Below the pieces are notes generated by a model. The model did no database searches, was not told where the DNA came from, and worked only from the letters and a program-made list of their open reading frames with translations. From positions 1 through 55,191 of the forward strand of contig JAPLAW010000054.1 of NCBI GenBank assembly GCA_026393075.1: a stretch of DNA of 55,191 nt. The letters are read 5' to 3'. This document shows positions 41,286 to 49,422 of the stretch, in pieces (position 1 is the first letter of the stretch; each line of letters starts with the position of its first letter). Source of the DNA: Actinomycetota bacterium. Its GTDB lineage: Bacteria > Actinomycetota > Actinomycetes > Nanopelagicales > Nanopelagicaceae. The position numbers and the translations under genes were made by a program.

Positions 41286-42089
41286 ATGCTAAGTTCAAAT
41301 GAGAAATCATTACTTTGGTCTGAAGAATTTCTACCAACTTCTGATGGCCAGCCAGATCCGAAGGTTTGGTCACCTGACCTAGGTGATGGATCACAGCATG
41401 GCTTAATTGGTTGGGGTAATCATGAACGAGAGTTTTACACGATTGATGCGCTCTCAGTAAATAATGGATTAACCATTAGTGCCAAGCGCGAGATTGGTGT
41501 TTCACCTATTGAAACTTATTATGGGCCAGCTGAATGGACCAGTGGGAAAATACATACCAACACAAAAGTCTTTTTTAAATATGGTTATTTGGAGATAGCT
41601 GCGAAAATGCCTAGCGGAATTGGAACCTGGCCCGCTCTTTGGCTATTAGGTAAGAACATCTCTGAGGGTGTTGCATGGCCAGCTTGCGGCGAGATTGATC
41701 TCTTCGAAGGAAACGGTGCTAAACCAAAAACTATTCAAGGAACGTTGCATGCAACTGGATACGCCGGGGAATTTGGAATTACTGGTTTTCATGAAAGCTC
41801 AGATGATTTATCAGAGGGTTTCAATCGATATGCAATTAATTGGCAAGAGAATTCGATTGAATGGTTCTTTAATGATCTTCCGTACCAAAAGTTTACTCGA
41901 GGCGAAGGTGACTTTGCCGGAAAAGATTGGCCGTTTAATGACTACTTCTATTTGGTAATTAACCAAGCAATTGGAGGTTGGTTTGTAGGCGAGGTTGATC
42001 CATCATTACAAACCAGCCAACTTGAAATTGCTCATGTTAAGCATTTCAGGATTGCTGGTGTTGGAGAAGTTTTAAAAGTTAGCGCTTGA
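41286..42089 (+). CDS. GH16 beta-glucanase without signal peptide
   Basis: 267 residues from the ATG at 41286, six bases after GGAGG. The whole protein is one GH16 domain starting LLWSEEFLPTSDG; the catalytic set ExDxxE is Glu 136, Asp 138 and Glu 141 in CGEIDLFEGNG. There is no signal peptide or membrane segment, so it should stay in the cytoplasm, unlike its two neighbours. It may trim imported oligosaccharides before GH1. It is closest to laminarinase-like GH16 by its FKYGYLEIAAKMPSGIGTWPALWLLG region. Its 3' end overlaps the opposing GH16 gene by 11 bases. Confidence 0.9.
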   Translation: MLSSNEKSLLWSEEFLPTSDGQPDPKVWSPDLGDGSQHGLIGWGNHEREFYTIDALSVNNGLTISAKREIGVSPIETYYGPAEWTSGKIHTNTKVFFKYGYLEIAAKMPSGIGTWPALWLLGKNISEGVAWPACGEIDLFEGNGAKPKTIQGTLHATGYAGEFGITGFHESSDDLSEGFNRYAINWQENSIEWFFNDLPYQKFTRGEGDFAGKDWPFNDYFYLVINQAIGGWFVGEVDPSLQTSQLEIAHVKHFRIAGVGEVLKVSA

Positions 42090-43455
42090 TAACTTCACCT
42101 ACGCCATTAATTGAATAAACCCGAATGTAATCAAATTCCATCGAGGTATCTTTCAGGTTTGCGGCAATTTCTCCGCCTAAATTGCCACCCATGGCTAAAT
42201 TAATAATGATGTAGAACTCGTGGTCAAAAACCCAGCCATTATCAGGCCTATTTTGAGTGGCAAATGGGACGCCATCTAAGAAATAACGAATTTGATCTGG
42301 CAACCAATCGACTGCATAGGTGTGGTAACCAGCATGATGCGGTGTTGCCATTTCAACAGTTGATCCAGGACTTCCGTTAGGACTATGAATATATCCAAGG
42401 CTCGAGTTAGGCAATCGACCTAGAAGTTCAGTCACGTCAATTTCACCACAACCAGGCCATCCTCGGTCGTCGATATCTGCTCCGAGTAACCAGAATGCTC
42501 CCCAGGTTCCATTACCTATTGGACCCTTAATTCTGGCTTCGATGCGGCCGTACTTAAAACCAACTTTATCTTTTGTGACCAACTTCGTGCTTGCCCACTC
42601 ACACGGTCCTTTGTAGTAACAACTATTTACACCAGCACCAGTTGTGGTTGCCTTAATTACATAAGATCCAGATCCATTGGTTGAAGAAATCTTGTCGTCA
42701 TACCATTGTCTTTCGTTATTACCCCAGCCACGATTTCCAAACGCTACGCCATCGCCATTTTGGGCAACCCAAACCGCTGGGTCAGCTGGTGCGCCTGCGG
42801 GGCCGTTAAATTCTTCCGACCAAATCTGATCGTACTTACGAGTGATGTTTGCGATGGCAACTGTATTAGATGTCTTCTTTGCCGTGACAAAACCTTTAGC
42901 CACAAAATTCACTTGAAGCGAAATGTCGTTGCCTAAATCTGAAGTCTTTAAATTATAGGTGCTCTTGGTTGCACCTTTAATCTCAAAATACCCGACATAC
43001 CATTGATACACAGGCTTTGCCGTACTTGGAATGCTCTTCGGAAGAGCTGCGATTTCCATAACTTTGTCATCACTTGGGCGCACGCGAATAGTTAAAGATT
43101 CAGATAGAAGCACGTTACCAATAGTTATAGTGTTTGATTTTGCAGTAACCGTAGATCCATCATCGAAGATATGTGACTCGACAAATTGTAATTTCCTCTT
43201 ATTGTCACTGCTTTTCAGCTTCAAAGTTAGGCCCACCGATGGCAATGCCTTGCCGCTTAATACCCACTGAAATGAACTTGGGCCATTATCTGACCACTTA
43301 GCGGGCCTGGCTTTAAAGATGTACCCAGTTGAACCAGCAGTAATTTTTGGCGCAGTTAATGGTTTCTTCAAATCTTCGCCATGCGCTGCAATCATTGAAA
43401 ATGATGAAACGCTCAATGCCAAGGCAGCGATCAATGCTAGAACTTTGCGATACAT
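42079..43455 (-). CDS. Secreted GH16 beta-glucanase with N-terminal Ig-like repeats
   Basis: 458 residues from the ATG at 43455, where a signal peptide starts (MYRKVLALIAALALSVSSFSMIAAHG). Residues about 30-205 hold two Ig-like repeats (KARPAKWSDNGPSSFQWVLSG and KPVYQWYVGYFEIKGATKSTYNL), then GH16 at about 208-458 with Glu 338, Asp 340 and Glu 343 in CGEIDVTELLGR. It would cut polymeric beta-1,3(1,4)-glucan outside the cell. It is the last gene of the importer operon. The Ig-like part may attach to wall or substrate. Confidence 0.9.
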   Translation of the reverse strand: MYRKVLALIAALALSVSSFSMIAAHGEDLKKPLTAPKITAGSTGYIFKARPAKWSDNGPSSFQWVLSGKALPSVGLTLKLKSSDNKRKLQFVESHIFDDGSTVTAKSNTITIGNVLLSESLTIRVRPSDDKVMEIAALPKSIPSTAKPVYQWYVGYFEIKGATKSTYNLKTSDLGNDISLQVNFVAKGFVTAKKTSNTVAIANITRKYDQIWSEEFNGPAGAPADPAVWVAQNGDGVAFGNRGWGNNERQWYDDKISSTNGSGSYVIKATTTGAGVNSCYYKGPCEWASTKLVTKDKVGFKYGRIEARIKGPIGNGTWGAFWLLGADIDDRGWPGCGEIDVTELLGRLPNSSLGYIHSPNGSPGSTVEMATPHHAGYHTYAVDWLPDQIRYFLDGVPFATQNRPDNGWVFDHEFYIIINLAMGGNLGGEIAANLKDTSMEFDYIRVYSINGVGEVIKR

Positions 43456-43482
43456 ATCTTTCGATTCCCTAACTGTGAAAAG

Positions 43483-43511
43483 GCCGGCGGGGCTTTTTAG
43501 GCCCCGCCGGC
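43483..43511 (-). terminator. Strong GC hairpin after the secreted repeat protein gene
   Basis: GCCGGCGGGGC (43483-43493) pairs perfectly with GCCCCGCCGGC (43501-43511) over a 7-base loop. It is followed on the minus strand by a short T-run (CTTTTC). It lies between the repeat protein (stop 43520) and the secreted GH16 gene, so it may be a partial terminator lowering GH16 expression. Confidence 0.7.
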
Positions 43512-43519
43512 GACTATTT

Positions 43520-44974
43520 CTACTTGACTGTGACCGTTGAGGTGTAAGTCTTGCCTGCAATTACAACCGAAACAGTTTTCTTTCCTGCTGTGACGGTGTA
43601 CTTGAAAGCTTGATTTGCAACTGAAATCTTCTCAGTTACTTTCATATTTCCAGTGATCGAGATTGTCGCTGTCTTTCCAGATGCATTTGCGATAGCAACT
43701 GTCATCGAGAAAACAGTCTTACCTTTCACGGTTGCCTTCGAAGCAATTGCCTTTACCGAAACTGCGGTAGAGGCTGGTGCGGCAGCAACTGCTGCATCGC
43801 CAATAAAGTGGAATTCCACCATGTCGGCAATATCAGTAGCTTGGCCAGAAATCTCTGGATAGATCTGACTAAACAACCCATTTGTAGTTGGAGTGGGCGT
43901 AGTTAGTGATGCCGGAATTGGCTCACCTTTTTTGTCAGTATTCTTCAGAGCGAATAGAACATAACCAAAACCATCAGTGGTTCCAGTTAACAGTGCCTGA
44001 TCGTTTCCTTGTGTGCTGTCTTTCATAGAGTCAGTCGTGGTCATTCCATCGGTCATGCCTGCTTTAGAAGCACTGTATGCCTTATTAACGTGCAGCTTTA
44101 CAACAGTGTTTGCGAGAGCTTTGCCGTTGTCGTCAGTGACCTTGTAAACAAGGTTGATTGCCGATCCGGTTTGAACATATGCCTGACGGAAGCCAATTCC
44201 CTTTGCATACCAAGGGTTATCGACGCTAAATGTCTTCTCTAAATCAGCACGCTGAATTGAGTTAGCATCGTTTAGAACTGGTGAAACCAAACGAATAGTT
44301 GGCTTGGTTGCAGGCTGTACAACTGGAGTCTTTGGATCGTAATAATGGAATTCAGTAATTACTGAATGATCTGGCTTCTCGCCGGCAATTTCAGGTAATA
44401 CCTGAGAGTGAAGATCATTTAATCCGTCGGCGCTGATGTTTGGCTTAGCGGTCATTGAATCTGGCTGTGGCTCACCAGTACCTGGCTTATCTAGATTCTT
44501 CATAACGAAACTTACGTTGCCATAAGCGTCAGTTTTATGAGTTACTTGTTGCTGATCGGCTGATTCTGGCTTATGTACGCCAGTTGTGATTTTGTCATCA
44601 ACCTGCAAAATAGATGAAGAATTTGAATAACCCTTATTGATACGAAGTTTTACATCTTGACCAACCAGAATCTTGCCGTTCTTATCTGTCACATGGTAGG
44701 TCAAAGTAATTGTCGAACCAGTAGGCACAAATGCACGTTGGTAAACCAAGCCAGATCCAAACCAACCATTTGTAATCCACTGGTCTGCCATCTTCTGGTT
44801 AGCAGCAGCTTCGCTGGTGTTCTCTGCCGTCAGAACTGGGCTAATTAATTTGATTATTGCGTCTTGCGGTGGATCTCCTGCAGCCATTGCCGGGGCTGAT
44901 AAAGCGCTTGATAAAGCAAGCACAGTTACAGTGGCTGCAAAACCAGCTAGGACTTTCTTTGCTTTGATGTTCAT
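43520..44974 (-). CDS. Secreted protein with two copies of an unrecognised repeat domain
   Basis: 484 residues. Signal peptide MNIKAKKVLAGFAATVTVLALSSALSAPAMA. Two similar domains follow, about 38-215 and about 225-395, each running SPVLxxxNS, WY/WF-GxGxxxRxA+VxTGS, then LxYxVTDxNGKxL, VKLxxNKxYSxS and GxxxxxLKNxDKxGEP. A C-terminal Ig-like domain of about 85 residues ends TYTSTVTVK. The same domain occurs once in the protein at 49423. It has no catalytic motif I recognise. The GAGGAAGATAA site precedes the ATG. Between the sugar permease and GH16 in one operon, it is likely a glucan-binding or surface-display protein; function unknown. Confidence 0.75.
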   Translation of the reverse strand: MNIKAKKVLAGFAATVTVLALSSALSAPAMAAGDPPQDAIIKLISPVLTAENTSEAAANQKMADQWITNGWFGSGLVYQRAFVPTGSTITLTYHVTDKNGKILVGQDVKLRINKGYSNSSSILQVDDKITTGVHKPESADQQQVTHKTDAYGNVSFVMKNLDKPGTGEPQPDSMTAKPNISADGLNDLHSQVLPEIAGEKPDHSVITEFHYYDPKTPVVQPATKPTIRLVSPVLNDANSIQRADLEKTFSVDNPWYAKGIGFRQAYVQTGSAINLVYKVTDDNGKALANTVVKLHVNKAYSASKAGMTDGMTTTDSMKDSTQGNDQALLTGTTDGFGYVLFALKNTDKKGEPIPASLTTPTPTTNGLFSQIYPEISGQATDIADMVEFHFIGDAAVAAAPASTAVSVKAIASKATVKGKTVFSMTVAIANASGKTATISITGNMKVTEKISVANQAFKYTVTAGKKTVSVVIAGKTYTSTVTVK

Positions 44975-45032
44975 TTATCTTCCTCTTTCTTTTGTATTGT
45001 GTGCTTACTTTTCTCTTGTCCCGAGAAAATTC

Positions 45033-45875
45033 TTAACCTTTTACTGCTCCGTCCATTACACCGCTTACCAGTTTGCGGCCCACAAAGATAAAGAGAATTA
45101 GTAGTGGCGCAGTTGCTAGGAACGCACCACCCATTTGCAACGCATAGTCCAGCCCATACATCGGCTTGAGCTGCGTAAGAGCTACTTGCAGAGTGAAGTG
45201 ATGGGGGTTTTGCAAAACGATGGTTGGCCATAGATAGTCATTCCAGGCGGCTAAAAAGGCAAATAGGCCAAGTACAAATGAGCTTTGGCGAATGATCGGT
45301 AAGACCACGCCAAAGAAGATACGCGGAACGCTTGCGCCATCAATGCTCGCAGCTTCGAGTAATTCATTTGGAATCTGCGCATCAATTATCTGACGCATCC
45401 AAAATACGCCGAATGCAGTCACCAGTGCCGGCACGATAAGTGCATATAACGTATCAATCATGTGTAAGTTCTTGACCAATATGAATAGCGGGATAATGCC
45501 TAACTGACTAGGCAACATCATGGTTCCGACAATGAACAAGATGAAGAATTTACGGCCCTTAAAGTTCAATTTCGCAAAGGCAAAGCCAGCAAATGCTGAA
45601 AATACAACTTGAGCTACTGCAATTGAAAGACCAACAATAAATGTGTTCATTAACGCACTATTGAAGAAGACTCCTTCAGCATTGAGCACTTTCTGGGCGA
45701 CTATCAGGAATCTGCCGCCCGGAATGAGTGAAGGTGGGCTCTTTGAGATTTCCGCATTGGTATTGGAGGAAACCACAAACATCCAGTAAAACGGAAAAAT
45801 TGATAGGAATGTGATTAGGGCAAGCATCACGTAGCTAAGCGGTGAAGTGCGCTGCCATCTTGGGATTGTTGACAT
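45033..45875 (-). CDS. CUT1 sugar ABC transporter permease (MalG type)
   Basis: 280 residues with six membrane segments. The EAA loop that contacts the ATPase is LLEAASIDGASVPRIFFGVVLPIIRQS near residue 175, and the C-terminus GVMDGAVKG is the common MalG-type ending. It overlaps the MalF-type gene by one base. It imports oligosaccharides, here most likely products of GH16 action. No ATPase gene is in the locus, so a shared MsmX/UgpC-like ATPase elsewhere must drive it. Confidence 0.93.
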   Translation of the reverse strand: MSTIPRWQRTSPLSYVMLALITFLSIFPFYWMFVVSSNTNAEISKSPPSLIPGGRFLIVAQKVLNAEGVFFNSALMNTFIVGLSIAVAQVVFSAFAGFAFAKLNFKGRKFFILFIVGTMMLPSQLGIIPLFILVKNLHMIDTLYALIVPALVTAFGVFWMRQIIDAQIPNELLEAASIDGASVPRIFFGVVLPIIRQSSFVLGLFAFLAAWNDYLWPTIVLQNPHHFTLQVALTQLKPMYGLDYALQMGGAFLATAPLLILFIFVGRKLVSGVMDGAVKG

Positions 45876-46864
45876 TATCGCCCACTTCCATCATTGGAAA
45901 TTCGACGCGTGATGAGGAAATTGATCAGCGAAATAATAAGAACAATTACTGTAATCGCTATTCCAATAGCGGCTGCATAACCATACTTATTGTTAACGAA
46001 TGCCTGATTATAAAGGAATAAAGTCAGAGTCAAGAATTGCTTGCTTGAGCCACCATCTGCTGCCAACTGTTGAGGCTCGGCAAAAACCTGCAGACCGCCG
46101 ATGGTTCCTACAACTAATACGAAAGTAATTGTATTTTTAAGCTGCGGCAGAGTTACGTAGATAAATTGCTGCCATTTAGTAGCGCCATCGACGGATGCGG
46201 ATTCATAGAGTTCATCTGGGATAGCCAGCATAGAAGCTAAGAAAATCAGGGTGTTGTAACCAATCCAGCGCCAAGTAATCATTACGGCGATCTGAATATG
46301 GCTCGGGACTACACCTTCAATAAAGTCAATGTGGTCAGAGCCAAACAAGCCAAGAATGCCGTTAATGATTCCGAAATCACGACCAAATAGCTGCTGGAAA
46401 ACAATAGTGATTGCGATTACCGAAGTAATATTTGGAACTAAGAAAATTGTCCGCCAGAATGAGGCGCCGCGCAGTCGCTTACTTCTAAGAATTGCGGCTA
46501 AGCCAATGGCCATTGCCATTTGTGGAAATGTGGAAAGTGCCCAAATGCTGAATGTGTTGCGAATTGCTAGCCAGAAATCTGAATCACCCCAAAGAGTTAC
46601 GAAATTCTGAACTCCGTTGAAAGTTGAACCACCAAGTGGATCCCATTTATAGAATGAAATATAAATTGAGTACAGAACTGGAGCTAAACCAAAAATAAGA
46701 AAAATTACAAAAAATGGCGCAACCATCGGAATCCCAAAGCGATGATCTAAGGCAGCGACGCCTTCACTTGGTTTCGTCACTTTTGCAGCTTTTTTAGGAT
46801 TAGCTGATTTCCAAGGTGAGAGAGGCGCCTTACGGCGCCCCTCTTTAACCTTTAGTTGGCTCAT
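45875..46864 (-). CDS. CUT1 sugar ABC transporter permease (MalF type)
   Basis: 329 residues. A Lys/Ala-rich cytoplasmic tail of about 45 residues precedes six membrane segments starting APFFVIFLIFGLAPVLYSIYISFYKWDPLGG. The EAA loop is LYESASVDGATKWQQFIYVTLPQLKNT near residue 225. Coupled to the MalG-type gene; 28 bases from the binding-protein gene, where a TAGATA/TATCTA inverted repeat overlaps the stop codon. Confidence 0.93.
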   Translation of the reverse strand: MSQLKVKEGRRKAPLSPWKSANPKKAAKVTKPSEGVAALDHRFGIPMVAPFFVIFLIFGLAPVLYSIYISFYKWDPLGGSTFNGVQNFVTLWGDSDFWLAIRNTFSIWALSTFPQMAMAIGLAAILRSKRLRGASFWRTIFLVPNITSVIAITIVFQQLFGRDFGIINGILGLFGSDHIDFIEGVVPSHIQIAVMITWRWIGYNTLIFLASMLAIPDELYESASVDGATKWQQFIYVTLPQLKNTITFVLVVGTIGGLQVFAEPQQLAADGGSSKQFLTLTLFLYNQAFVNNKYGYAAAIGIAITVIVLIISLINFLITRRISNDGSGR

Positions 46865-46892
46865 AGTTATATAGATACCTAGTTTTTAATAT

Positions 46893-48236
46893 CTAGTTAT
46901 TAATAACTTTTTTGATGTCTGCCAGAACCTGCGCCCAAGATTTAACAGATGTCATTTTCTTAGCGGCAACACGGCCTAGACCCGCGCCAATCGCTTGATC
47001 AATTGCCCGTTGCAATTTACCTTCAAAGATTGGCTTCACTTTCAAAACGCCTTCAGAGTAAATCTTTCCTACCGGAGCGTTGTTGAAGAATGGATCTTTG
47101 TAATCAAGAAGTGCTGGATCGTTATATAGAACAGAGGCTGCAGGGAATAAGCCGTATGTCTTAAACACTTTTAACTCTTGTTCTGGTGCTAGGTACCAAG
47201 TAATAAAGTCATAAGCTTCTTGCGCGTGTTGAGCGTAAGAAGGAACTGTTAATTGAGTTCCACCTTGGTTTCCACCGCCGCCTGGAAGATCAGCAATATC
47301 CCACTTTCCAGCGGTATCTGGTGCCTGCTGTTTGATGTAATCCATCATCCAAGCCGGCGCCAAAATAGTTGCGAAAGTGCCCTTGTTCATTCCGATATTC
47401 CAATCAGATGTGTACTGACCGATACGAGTTCCGATACCAGCTTCAGTGGCCTTAATCGTCATATCCCAAGCTTTTTTAACCTGAGGATTCGTGTCATAAG
47501 TCAATTTGCCAGCATCAGTTCCGTCATTCTTGTAATACTTTTCAGTGCCTTGATTCATAAGTGCGGCATAGATAGTTCCAGCGTTGTCTAAGAATCCTTT
47601 GCCAGCCTTCTTATCTGCAGCACTTAACTTAGAATTGTACTTAACACCGGTAGTTATGAACTTGTCCCAAGTTGGCCATAGTTTTCCAACTGCGCCGCGC
47701 TCGGTAGCAAGTCCAGCAGCTTTAAATAGATCTACCCGGTAAGCGACTTCAAGCCCGCCCACATCTGTTGGGAATCCAATAACGCTATCGTCATAGCCAA
47801 CGCCTTGTTCCCAGCGCCATGGCAAGTAATTCTTTTTAAAGTCCAGTGCTGTTTTGCCAGCAGGTATACCTGCTGCAACGTTGGTCTCCGATGTTTTCAT
47901 TTTGCGCAAATCGGTAAAGCACTTTGGATATGAACGCCAGTATCCGGAATATTGCACTTCGACAGCCACGATATCTGGCCCCGTTTTCGAGGTACATGCG
48001 GTTACCATATTGGTGCCATTTAGTGGGTCTAAATCTGACTTCTTGATCTGCAAAGTGATTTCTGGATGCAGGTTCTTATATTCCTGCACTAGTTGGCGCT
48101 GAATAACATCGCCGAAGGTCCAGATCGTGATTGTTACTGGATCGGCAGCTCGGGCTGGAGTTCCAAGAACGCCGGCTGCCAAGATGGCCACCGTTGATAC
48201 AGCAATTGATCCTTTTAATAGGGTTTTCTTACGCAT
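46893..48236 (-). CDS. Sugar ABC transporter substrate-binding protein
   Basis: 447 residues from the ATG at 48236, with AAGGAG upstream. Signal peptide MRKKTLLKGSIAVSTVAILAAGVLGTPARA, then AADPVTITIWTFGDVIQRQLVQEYKNLHPEITLQIKK, the usual start of family 1 extracellular binding proteins. No lipobox Cys, so it is predicted to be released rather than lipid-anchored. It is the first gene of the importer operon, 92 bases from the LacI operator at 48328. Likely binds beta-gluco-oligosaccharides by context. Confidence 0.9.
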   Translation of the reverse strand: MRKKTLLKGSIAVSTVAILAAGVLGTPARAADPVTITIWTFGDVIQRQLVQEYKNLHPEITLQIKKSDLDPLNGTNMVTACTSKTGPDIVAVEVQYSGYWRSYPKCFTDLRKMKTSETNVAAGIPAGKTALDFKKNYLPWRWEQGVGYDDSVIGFPTDVGGLEVAYRVDLFKAAGLATERGAVGKLWPTWDKFITTGVKYNSKLSAADKKAGKGFLDNAGTIYAALMNQGTEKYYKNDGTDAGKLTYDTNPQVKKAWDMTIKATEAGIGTRIGQYTSDWNIGMNKGTFATILAPAWMMDYIKQQAPDTAGKWDIADLPGGGGNQGGTQLTVPSYAQHAQEAYDFITWYLAPEQELKVFKTYGLFPAASVLYNDPALLDYKDPFFNNAPVGKIYSEGVLKVKPIFEGKLQRAIDQAIGAGLGRVAAKKMTSVKSWAQVLADIKKVINN

Positions 48237-48327
48237 GTCTAACTCCTTGATATTTAACAGCGCCAATAAAAAGTTATCGTTTCGTAGTACAAATCAGCCT
48301 GCCAAGGAGGTAGGCTCTAACGCACTA

Positions 48328-48341
48328 TGAAAGCGGTTTCA
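48328..48341. promoter_or_regulatory. LacI-type operator palindrome, importer/GH16 divergent promoter
   Basis: The same 14 bases as at 41239-41252 (TGAAAGCGGTTTCA). It lies between the importer operon (start 48236) and the secreted GH16 gene (start 48447), so one site can act on both. The 14-base identity within 7.1 kb is unlikely by chance and links both promoters to one regulator. Confidence 0.85.
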
Positions 48342-48446
48342 CACTACTGTATCTAAGTGAGTAATTGCTAGAAGCGCAACACCTAAGTTCAGGAGTTGCG
48401 ATTCGTTATCAAAGCGTGACCTAGGAAAGGCAAGGCTGAAGCGAGG

Positions 48447-49370
48447 ATGTTGCTGACTCGGATTACCCGATTGCGCATTTTGGCGATCCTAATTACTGCG
48501 ACCCTGGCTATCGTCCTAGTCCCGGTTGGGCCCGAAATCACGGCAAATGCAGCCGGACCAAAAGTTTTAAAACTGTTGTGGTCCGATGAATTCAACGGCA
48601 AGAAAGGTGTACTACCGTCGTCAAAGAATTGGGAATACGACTTAGGAAATGGTTACGGCTGGGGTAACGCCGAACTCGAGTACTACACAAATAAAGCTGC
48701 CAATGTGTCTACTGACGGAAAAGGAAAATTGGTTATTTCTGCAAATCGCATTGCCGATGCGCAAGGGAATGCAATTAGCGGTGTCGCCGGTGCTGAGCAA
48801 ATTCTAGGTACCTGTTGGGAATGTCAGTTCACTAGCGCCAAGATCAAGACTTCGAAAAAACTTGGTTTCCAATACGGAAGATTAGAAGCGCGAATGAAAG
48901 TTGCACCTGGTGAAGGAACTTGGCCAGCATTTTGGCTACTCGGAGCAGATTTGCTAGATGGGAATCCTTGGCCGGAATGCGGTGAAATTGATATCGTTGA
49001 AACTCGCGGAGTTCAACCTGGTCTGACTTCTGCGGCATTGCATGGGCCTGGTTATGGAAAAGGCCCGGGAGTTGGCGATATTTATCAAAGCCCTACTCCC
49101 CTAAGTGATGCCTACCATGTCTATGCAATTGACTGGAAAAAGAATCAAATTGATTTCTATATCGATGACCACTTAATTACCAGTGAAACATCGACATCAG
49201 TAAAACCAGGCCGATGGGTCTTTAATCATGAATTTTTCTTAATTCTCAATTTAGCTATGGGTGGCGAGTTCGCCGGCGCAATTGATCCAGCAATTAATCA
49301 AACACAACTATTTGTTGACTACATCCGCTATTACTCAGTAGATGGGGTCGGCAAGCTAACTAAGCACTAA
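48447..49370 (+). CDS. Secreted GH16 beta-glucanase, single domain
   Basis: 307 residues. N-terminal signal or anchor LRILAILITATLAIVLVPVGPEITANAAG, then one GH16 domain starting LLWSDEFNGKKG. The catalytic set is Glu 180, Asp 182 and Glu 185 in CGEIDIVETRG; the pattern matches laminarinases (endo-beta-1,3-glucanases). Transcribed away from the importer operon under the operator at 48328 and followed by the single-repeat secreted protein at 49423. Probably makes soluble oligosaccharides outside the cell. Confidence 0.92.
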   Translation: MLLTRITRLRILAILITATLAIVLVPVGPEITANAAGPKVLKLLWSDEFNGKKGVLPSSKNWEYDLGNGYGWGNAELEYYTNKAANVSTDGKGKLVISANRIADAQGNAISGVAGAEQILGTCWECQFTSAKIKTSKKLGFQYGRLEARMKVAPGEGTWPAFWLLGADLLDGNPWPECGEIDIVETRGVQPGLTSAALHGPGYGKGPGVGDIYQSPTPLSDAYHVYAIDWKKNQIDFYIDDHLITSETSTSVKPGRWVFNHEFFLILNLAMGGEFAGAIDPAINQTQLFVDYIRYYSVDGVGKLTKH

Positions 49371-49371
49371 A

Positions 49372-49398
49372 CCCTTGAAAATACTTCATTTTCAAGGG
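49372..49398 (+). promoter_or_regulatory. Hairpin between secreted GH16 and repeat protein genes
   Basis: CCCTTGAAAAT (49372-49382) pairs perfectly with ATTTTCAAGGG (49388-49398) over a 5-base loop, one base after the GH16 stop. No T-run follows; the AAAGGAG ribosome site for the next gene starts 13 bases later. Likely an mRNA-processing or stability element that uncouples the two messages. Confidence 0.55.
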
Positions 49399-49422
49399 AA
49401 TCGTCCCGTAAAAGGAGAAAAA

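Noticed and set aside
43455-43560. The longer N-terminus of the secreted GH16 ORF up to 43560
   Set aside because: The extra 35 residues are Arg/Ser-rich, run through the terminator hairpin at 43483-43511 and precede a clear signal peptide; translation starts at 43455.
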